Of a stretch of 64,000 nt of DNA, positions 14,301-23,300 are shown in pieces. Position numbers and translations under genes: made by a program. The notes under the pieces were generated by a model, which worked only from the letters and a program-made list of their open reading frames with translations, searched no databases and was not told the DNA's origin. Positions within the stretch are counted from its first letter, which is position 1. Each line of letters opens with the position of its first letter. Location of the stretch: NCBI RefSeq assembly GCF_041296385.1, contig NW_027184085.1, positions 8,365,301 through 8,429,300 on the forward strand. The letters are read 5' to 3'. The stretch comes from Aphelocoma coerulescens (Eukaryota; Chordata; Aves; Passeriformes; Corvidae).

Positions 14301-17300
14301 CCTTCAATGGGGTTATGTAGGCCGGGCAGGGCTTCTCCTCTGAAGGAAGCAGCAAGTGCTTGCTTCTATTATGGAAGGAATAAATTGGCTTCATAGGAAT
14401 GGGAGGAAAGACCTGAAAGAGAATAGCCACCCAGCAACTGAGAACAGGGAGCAGAAACCTCTTGACAATGTGTTTCCCCTCACCCAAACCTCCCACACCA
14501 GCAAAGCCCTCCAATACAGAGGGTTTGGTCAGCTTGTGCACCTCTAACACAAAGGACAAACAGCAAAGAAGAGGCCCCACATCGCCCCAAGGGCTCTCAG
14601 GAGCCACAAAACCAGTGAGTGACCCATTCTCTCGGTCCTCCCTGACGCCAGGGTACACCCCAGCTCGCTGCAGACCCCCATGCATGGCCATGCCCCAGGA
14701 CACTCACATCTGTGTAGCGGAAGGCTGGATGGACACCCTGCACAGCTGTCACAGTCAGCGGCAGCTCCTTCAGGTTCCAAAGCTTGCGGCTCAGGTCATC
14801 GTAGGAGCAGACGACACTGACCATGGCCTCCTCGCCTGTTCCCGATGCCTGCAGACACAGGGAGCCTCTCCATGCACCTCTACTGCTCCTGCACTCAGCT
14901 CACCTCCCTCATGGGCTGGCATCACAGCCAAGCTCTGAGGAGGCAGCACTGCTACCCCAGGGAGCAGCTTCTGGCAAGAGCACTCAGCAAAACGGGGAGG
15001 TCAGAAAGAGAGGAAAAACAAGGGCAAGGCTGGATGTGACTCCCCAGCAGCCACAGGCATCCTAGAGGCTGCATTTCCAGTGGCAAATACAATTATTTCT
15101 TTTGTAAGACATTAAGGCAGCACCAAGAGCTGTACTGCCAGCAATTGCTATAATAAAGGAGAAGCCAAGAATGATCTAGGAATAAAGAGATCACACATTG
15201 GCAAGGTAAGAGTCCTGCCACTGTCTCCCCAGCAGTTACCGTGACGTCAACAGAGGCAGCAGTTAACAGAAAACTCCACTGACTACATCCTTCGCCAGGG
15301 GCAGAGCTCTGGAGCATGGCAAAAGCAAAGACAGAAAACATTCAGAGCACCACAGGAGCCTTGTGGAGGGCAGATGAGAAGCACCAAAAGGAAAACTGGT
15401 GCTGTCCTTGCTGCTTCCACCTCCCCAAATAACAGCAGAGGAGCTTGAACAGGGAGGACACATTGGTGACACCAAACCACCCAGCTCAGAGGCAGCTGAG
15501 AGCCACACAAGGAGCCAGCCCGCCCGGAGTCTTCTGACCCTGGGCTCTCCGGCGGAGCAGCAGCACCCTCTGTGGGGTGTGCCACAAACAGCAAACCCCG
15601 GCCTGCCTGTGGCTGCACCCTTCCTCTGCCTTTATCCCCTCCATCCTCGCACTGCTGGTTCCCCAGGCTGACTGCACACAAACAGCTGGAAGACTAGACA
15701 CCCCTGTACCCACCACCCCCCACTCAACAGCAACTTTCTACTTTGTTCCTGGCAACAATGGGACTCCTAAGCACCCCTCAGGCTCCAGGAAAGTGCATCC
15801 CCTGTCAGACTGGGGTGTAACAGCCCTGCTAACCCCAGACCAGCTTGAAAGGACATAGCACACAGACCTTCCTGCCTCACCACACAACAGGCTGTGAAAA
15901 CCAGCATCTCATCCCAAATCTGACACCAGACTCTGCTGGGACAGACATCCCAACTCTGCCCAGACTGCAATTGGTCCTGGCACAAGACATTCTTTCCATC
16001 AAATGTGCACCCCTTAGATCTTAAAATGAGGAAAGGAAACAATTTCTTCCTCCATCCAACAACCCGGTAAAGAGCTGGTTGTACAAAAAAGACCAACTAA
16101 GTGTGCCAAAGTGCTGATGGCTCATCTCCAGACTTTAATTTCACAAGCTGGAAAGCAGAAGTTGTAAGGAGGGACATTTCCCAGCCTCCAAGACACATCT
16201 TTTCTGTCTAAAAGTGGAGTTTCTTTGTTTCAGCTGCACATTCAGACAGAGTACAATCTAGCACTTTGCAATATGCCAGGAAAGATCCTTTTCAGGGGTT
16301 TCCCAGATGGACCTAAGGGATGGCAGCACAGAATTGTCTGGCCCATGTCCTGAAGGATGCAGTACCTCAAAGGTGCAGCCAGAGGAGCACTGTGCGACAG
16401 TAATAGATCCTCAGACATCTGGACAGAGGGGCAGAAGCAGAGAGAATAGGACAATGGGATGCTTGCAGGGGAAAATGAGGTGTGGGGAGTGCTAAAGCAA
16501 GACGATTTCAGCAGTTATGCCTTGGCTGCCATAAAAGACTTGGTAGATACTTATCCTTACAACATTCTCCTGGGAACCACCCAGCTGCCTCAGGGCCACT
16601 AAAATGACCTTCCTTACAGCCCTCCCCTCACTGCTCTTCCTGGAAAAAGCTCCAGCCCCACTGGGAGACCAATCATACCTCTTTCCCAGTCCTGATCACA
16701 GATTCCAGCAGGGCTCCTGTGTAGCAGATGGAAGACTCAGGAATGTCTGCATGCCTGTGTGGGAGAAGACAACAGAGCATTAAAGCTATGACATGCCAGC
16801 CCACTGATCCTATCGACACTGCACGGGTCAGCCCAAGGATGAGAAATCCCTCTCTAAACAAAGGTCCTGGTGAAAACACAGATCTCTGTGCATTCCTCCC
16901 TTGCCCAAGTAATCCACCCAAAGCAGAATAGCAATTTGTGCAGCTTCACAGGATGCAAAGCCAAATGTGCTGCCTTCCCTCACAAAACCCATCCTCAGGT
17001 CAGGACAGAGGCACAGGCAAACCCTCCTTTGTGTGGAAGAGGGCCTCACTTTTCGCAGATGGTATAAACTGCAGCAGAGAGGCTTTCCAATGCCATAGGG
17101 AGGACCCTCTTGTGAACCACTACAAGGTCACAGAGGATTTCATGAAAACATCCTCCAAGGTCCAGACAGCTTCTCTTCCAGCTCTGACAAACGTCCCAGC
17201 ACCCCACCTGCATGTTCATGTTGCCTCCTTGCCCTTAGCATCCCCTCCAGCAGAGGCTACAGCACCAGGTGCTCGTCCTCCCCACCCGCTCTTGGGAAGC

Positions 17301-20300
17301 GGCTCACAACATCAGGACAACTGAAATGACTTCCATATCTTACAAATCCGAAACAATCCACAACACCCCACAAAGCACGAAGCTGACAGTGGGGTCACCA
17401 GGGACAGGACACACAGCAGGAGAGCAGCAGTGACCCACAGCTGCTGCTCAGTGCAACTTACAGCTTCAGCAGGTGCCGGATGATCTGCTCAGGAATGAGG
17501 CGCTTCTGGCAGACTGCGCTGGCCTCCCACACCACAGCCTCACAGATGCTGCCATCCTGGAACCGACGCAGCTCTGACTTCTCTCCCCAGAAGGTCCGGA
17601 ACTCCAAGGCCTGTGGGGGCACATTGACCAAGCCAGACCAGGGACACAGGTCATTTCTGGGCCAGACAAAACCCTCCCAGGATCACCAGCCAGCCTCAGA
17701 GCTGTCTGCAACCACAACACAGCACCAGCTTGGCTCTTACTCAGCACAAGCAGGGCTCCCCTCACCTCGGGGTGATCAGCCTGCGGACCCTTCTCCAGCG
17801 TGCTGGCAGCAAACTCCGGAACAAACAGGAGTCCAAACGTCAGGGGCCCAACATCCTTGTGTTTTGGGGGCTCAGCATCAATTGGCCACTGTGGAAAAAT
17901 GAGGAACATGAAGCACAAGGAGAGATGAGGTTTGTGGAGCAGCAGCTTCTGGGATACTGGGATGTTAGATGAACCTCCTGCTATGTTCTCCCAGGTGCCC
18001 AGACAAGCACAGACAGGTAAAGCCTTATTTAACAGGTCTCCGCAATGAAAACAAAAGCTGTCTTCACCCTGCCCCATTACTGGACCAGGACTCATGACCA
18101 GACTAAGCCACACAGCTGCATCCCACAGCCCAGTGCAGAGCCTCAGGTTCTGTATTCCCAACAAAGGAGACAAGCCTGTCTCCTTCCTCAGTGAGCTGGG
18201 ATGCCCTCCCTGTGCTCTGTAGTGCAACAAGAGACACTCAAGACCCCACAAGCTGCAAAGGATGCAGTGTCATTACCAAGCAGCATTACCTCAGAGATCT
18301 GGGGCATGGAGTGAGCCACAAGCTGTGCTCTCCCGGACAGACCACGTGCCAGCAGCGAGACAACGAAGGGCAGGGCCGCAGCCACGTAGTTCCCACCCCG
18401 ATCCATCAGCTCATTCAGCAGCTGCATCTTCTTGCAAGTACCCTGAAGCTTGGAAACATGCTTCAGGCTATGGAGAAGAAGAGAAGCTGGTCACCTACCT
18501 CTGCCAGCAAATCCCTTCTGAGAGAGGGATATGTTAAGAGGATGGATAAAGTGGGGAACTGAGGGCCCTAGCCCAGGATGGCTGCTACAATAATGCACTT
18601 TGGCATCTCAGGAGATGCTGGTCACTGTTTCCAAGGCTTGCTACCCTCCTTCTGGGAGGCTATCTAGGCAGTAAAAGTGGAACAGCCCAGTGCAAGGAGG
18701 TACCAGTGTCCATCTCAGAGCTTAGCAGGGCCACCTCCCACCAGGTAAGTCCAAATCTACCCCAGCACAAAGCCAGAAGCAGCTCACTCCTCTTTGAACA
18801 GGTTCCCTCAGTACCACTCCACCAGCACACTGAGACTCACTGGAAGACGTGGTCAAAGGTCCTGAGCATTGGCTTTGGGGTCATGAGCAGCACCTGAAAG
18901 CCATCCACCATCCGGTCATCCAAAATCTCCATAGAGTGCTTGGCTTCGAACTGGACCTAAGCCAGGAGGGAAGGCAGTGCAGGAGCATGAATGCGAAGGG
19001 GGAAGGAAAGCAAATCCCTCCAGCAGTGGTCACTTGTGCTCCCCCATCGACCAGGGCCAGCCCAGTTCCATGGTCTGCAGCTTACTCAGATCCCAGTCTC
19101 TGTTCTTAGCATGAAGCCAAGTCACAAGCAGCTCTCGCTGCTGGCCAGACAGTCCCTTCTTGATATCCCTGCCATCAAGGTGGAGTTCTTTTCTCCTTCA
19201 GAACAGTTACATCTGTGAAACAGCTGCTTGGCTTCACACAAAGGGGCACACAAAAAGGGAAACAACCTAGCCACATCACTCCAGCAAGACTAGCAAGGCA
19301 GCAGTACATCTAAGTCTCCAAATTCACTTCCAGTCTTCAAAGCTGTAGATGGTGAAAGCTCAAAAAGCCACAGTGAACGCCCTTCCCTGGTCCTACATCC
19401 TCCTCGAAGACATCTAACCACTCTCTGCCTGTCTGAGCTCACTCCTAAGACAGCACCTCAAGGAGCCACCACAACCTGCACAGTACCTGGTGGTATTTGC
19501 TGGCAGTCATATCAGCACAGAGATTCACCAGTCCAGAGGGATCCACAAAGACCACTTCAAATGACTGGTGGAAATCATCCAGAACAGGCTGGAAAAGCAA
19601 ACATGGTCCTTAGCACTCAGCACATCACCAAGACACCCCAACATCGTTGCCATCTGCCATGCCTGCAACAGGCATATCCCTGCCCCAGAGCAGTGACAGT
19701 AGACATGGACACAGGCGTGAGGGCTGCTTACCAGGGAGGGATCAGCATCCTTGGCTAGGCTGATCCCTGTCACGCTCAGGTCAGTGGTGGCTGTGGGCAG
19801 ACAGGAAGGAACAAGTCACACCACCATCCACATCTCTCCCCCTGGTGACAGTGGCACAGTTATGTGTCAATACCACCAAGGTCTCACAACATCAACAGTG
19901 CTACAATATAATGCCAGCCTCCACCTCGTGATGGGACTTACCCACCCCCCTGCAAGCTGCACCATCCAGCCCTGCTCTGCTGGCTCATCCCCTCCCGTCC
20001 ATCCCACCCACATGGGCTTAGCACAAGAGAAAGAAAAACCGCAATGGCCTCTCTGCCTCTTCCCCCACTGTGTTCAGGCTTTGTGCAGAGACACCAACCT
20101 TTCCCAGTCCAGAGAGGCCCCTGGAAACTCACCCAGGAACTGCAGAGTGCTTCTCAACACCTGGTACCCACTCATCATCTTGACAATCTTGCGCTTCATC
20201 AGCAGGTAGGCAACAAGCATGGAGACCAAGAAGCCACTGAAGCACCCCAAGCCCTATGAAAACAGAGGTACCACAACTCCATTGCAATCCACGGGTTAGG

Positions 20301-23300
20301 ATGGGGCCTCCATGAAACCCTAACACAGGTCAAAGCAAAGCCACAAGCCACCACCCCATGCACCAGGACCAAACCACCACCTTTTCCAGCCTAGGAAGGA
20401 CAGCAGGCCAAAGGCAGGTTAGCCAGGAAAGCACAGCCTCCCCTGGCACAGAACATACCTTGCAGAGCTGCCGCTGGTTCAGCCAAACTTTGAGGAGGGC
20501 CAGGCCATCCTTCATGCCTGGGAAGTCCGTGGCTGCGTTAGACAAGAAATGCAGGTGGGAGAGCATCACTGTGTCACAGAGGATGGAGTTGTTGTAGTGC
20601 GGGGTGGGTGGCTCGGTGGCTCCTGTGTGGGCAGATGACAGCACGTTGGACCCAATCACCAACTGCCTGCCCACAGAAAAGGGCTGCAGCAAACCCACCT
20701 GAACGCACTGGGTGCAGAAACAAACAGCCTCATGTTCCCCCAGCCCCAGGCCCTACCTTCTTTGGGGGTGCTCTGCTCCATGAACCAAGCGGTCCGGACA
20801 TTGTTCTTGCTGGGATGGAAGCGGCTGGGTTTGAAGAGACCCGAGTCAGGACAAGCATGGAGTCGGACAGTGACCATCTTCTCATCCTTGCCTGTAAGCA
20901 CCCAGGGGAAGATGTGCAGGAGGAAGAGATGTCAGAAATTAAACTGGAAAAACACAGAGCATGCCCAGCCTGGGCAAAGGAAAAAGCTCCTTCCCAGCAA
21001 AGTTCTGCAGCAGTGGAAATCATCTCAGAGCACAGAGTGACTACATCCCAGAGCCAGTGATGACCTTGAGGCCACACTGTTCACATCACAGTCCCATCTT
21101 CCTCCCCACTGGCCAGCCTGGCACCCCCGCCTGCCGTCGCCCTGTCATGCCACGTCTGTCCCAGACCCCAATCCACTATCTCCTGGAGGCTGTGGGAACA
21201 AGCAGGCCCCAGCAGCCCATGCATCCCACATCATCCCATCAGGGAAGAGCCAGGCTCCTGGGGAAGGCAGGAGGACGGTGGGGAACAGGGCTGGGGAGAG
21301 CAGGGAGGATGGGTAGTGCTGGACACAGACGTGTTTTGTAGGGTTTACTTTTCTACTCCTTGAAGTACCCACAGGATGTGCCAGCCAGTGAGGCCAAGGC
21401 TGGGGTGCCCAGCCAAGCTGCAGAGGAGGACTGGGAAGGGGAGAGACCCTGAGGACTAGACTTTGGGTGAAGGGAGAAAACAACTGAGAAGCACCCAAAA
21501 TTTATCATCAGTTGTGATGGCAGCCCTAGACTGATCCCTCCCCAAAGGGTCGCTAAATGGTACGAGACCACCACCACCACCCTCCACCCAACACCAGTAC
21601 CCAGTCACACTCCACACCAGAGCAAGGGTCAAGTCCCACCTTGAGGCCTCAGGAGCAGAATGGGCTTCAGATGGTTGCTGTTCATGTAGGCAAACTTCAC
21701 ACTGCCAAAGAGCTTCTCCTTGGACAAATGCTGGGCGATGTGGGACAGGTAGAGGGCTCTCTTCCGGTGGTAGCGTTGATTCAGGTTATCTTTGTCCTGG
21801 AAGATTTCCTGGGAAGAGAGGAACAGGGCAGTGCCACCTCACCTGCCTGCTGAGCTCAGTTCAGTCCAAGGCACCTCACCACCCACAGCTCTCCCTGGCC
21901 CCACAAGCAGCCCTGTCTCAGCACCAAGGAGCTCCAAGTCGGTCAGGAGCTTGCTGCTGGCTCACCAGGCTCCAGGACTGCAGGAGACAAGAGCAGTCAC
22001 GCAGCCAAACAGGGTGTGCTTGGTCTCAAGCTTTTCTTATAAGCAAGTCTGGGCAGCAAGGGGAGGTTACCAGCCTCCAAACATCTCCCTCCCTGTAACA
22101 CTGTCTTGGGAGCTGGGACAGAAATGCAATTGGGTACAAAACCAGACAGCATGCATCTCCCTGGCAATGTTCAGTCCAGGCAGAGAGAAGGAAGATTCTG
22201 ATGAGGAACTAAGATCAAACAGCTGCAAGCTCTGATAGAGCAAGAGACCAGACCACACTCCCCAGCTCCTCATAGAAGTCACGCTGCATGTCCGGATGCT
22301 GCCACCTCACTGAGGAATGGAGAGGGCAAGGGTCACAGAGGACAGGAGGGGACACAGCTCCAGGAGGCCCCAGGCCATTTAGGTGGTGGCATGGCCAGAC
22401 TCACCCGTGGCATGGTCACTGCAATGTCCACATTGATCTCTGGCCTAACACAGGTGCCCAGCAGGTAACTGCCCACCACCTTCAGCTCGGCTGGGGGCAC
22501 GAAGTGGAACCTGCCCTTCACATTGAACGGCACTTGCAGGAACGGGACCTTCACATCCTTGGAAAGCCAGGCCTGGTCAGTGAGCTGGGAACAGACAGGA
22601 CACACAAAATGCTCTAAGCATCAACAACAGCAGATGTGCGGGGACCAAGACCCCACTTCCCGCACAGCTGCACCCAGAGCTTAAGGACAGTGTCCCCCTT
22701 TTTCCTCCAAGAAAAAGCAAAGTATTTTTTTATCAGAGAGAAAGTCCATGAGGAGCTCTGCTTGCAGAGCAGCAGCACAGCCTGCTCCTACTCTATACAG
22801 GACAGGGGTCTTGCCACCTCTTCCATCACTGTGGAACATACTTCAGTTTCTGGGGTCTCTGGGATGGTGCTCAGCAGGCTGTTAATTTCACGGAGGAAGG
22901 CATCAATCTTCTTCTTCTTGGTCTCCTTCAACGTCACCTCCTTCAAAAGCTCTTCGATCTGTAGGGGGAAAGGGGACCCTCAAAGGCAGCTGCAACACTG
23001 GAATTGCTCCTGCCTTTTACCTTCTCCTTCAGCACCAACCAGGAACATGGTGCAAAGAGCAGCTGGTCAGCTAGGGAACACAACAGTTTTGTCTCCATAA
23101 ACCCTACCTGGAGTTGGCAGTTTGATCACTTCCTGCCATTTCCTGTGAGTTCTGGATTGCAATCATCTCCATCCCAACCAAGGTCCAGACAAAAAACCCT
23201 GATGTAATTCACACATGCATAGCTCTCAGGAAAGCTGTTTATATAACGGAGAATCAGCTGCAGGAAACAACCACGCAGGTTCCCACCACAAACCATGCCC

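Noticed and set aside
13939..14703. A 254-codon minus-strand frame
   Set aside because: It covers NOL6 exon 17 in the correct frame, then continues through introns and passes exon 18 in another frame. Not a separate gene.
17466..18251. A 261-codon minus-strand frame
   Set aside because: It includes exon 13 in frame, but its beginning and end are intron and an out-of-frame part of exon 14.
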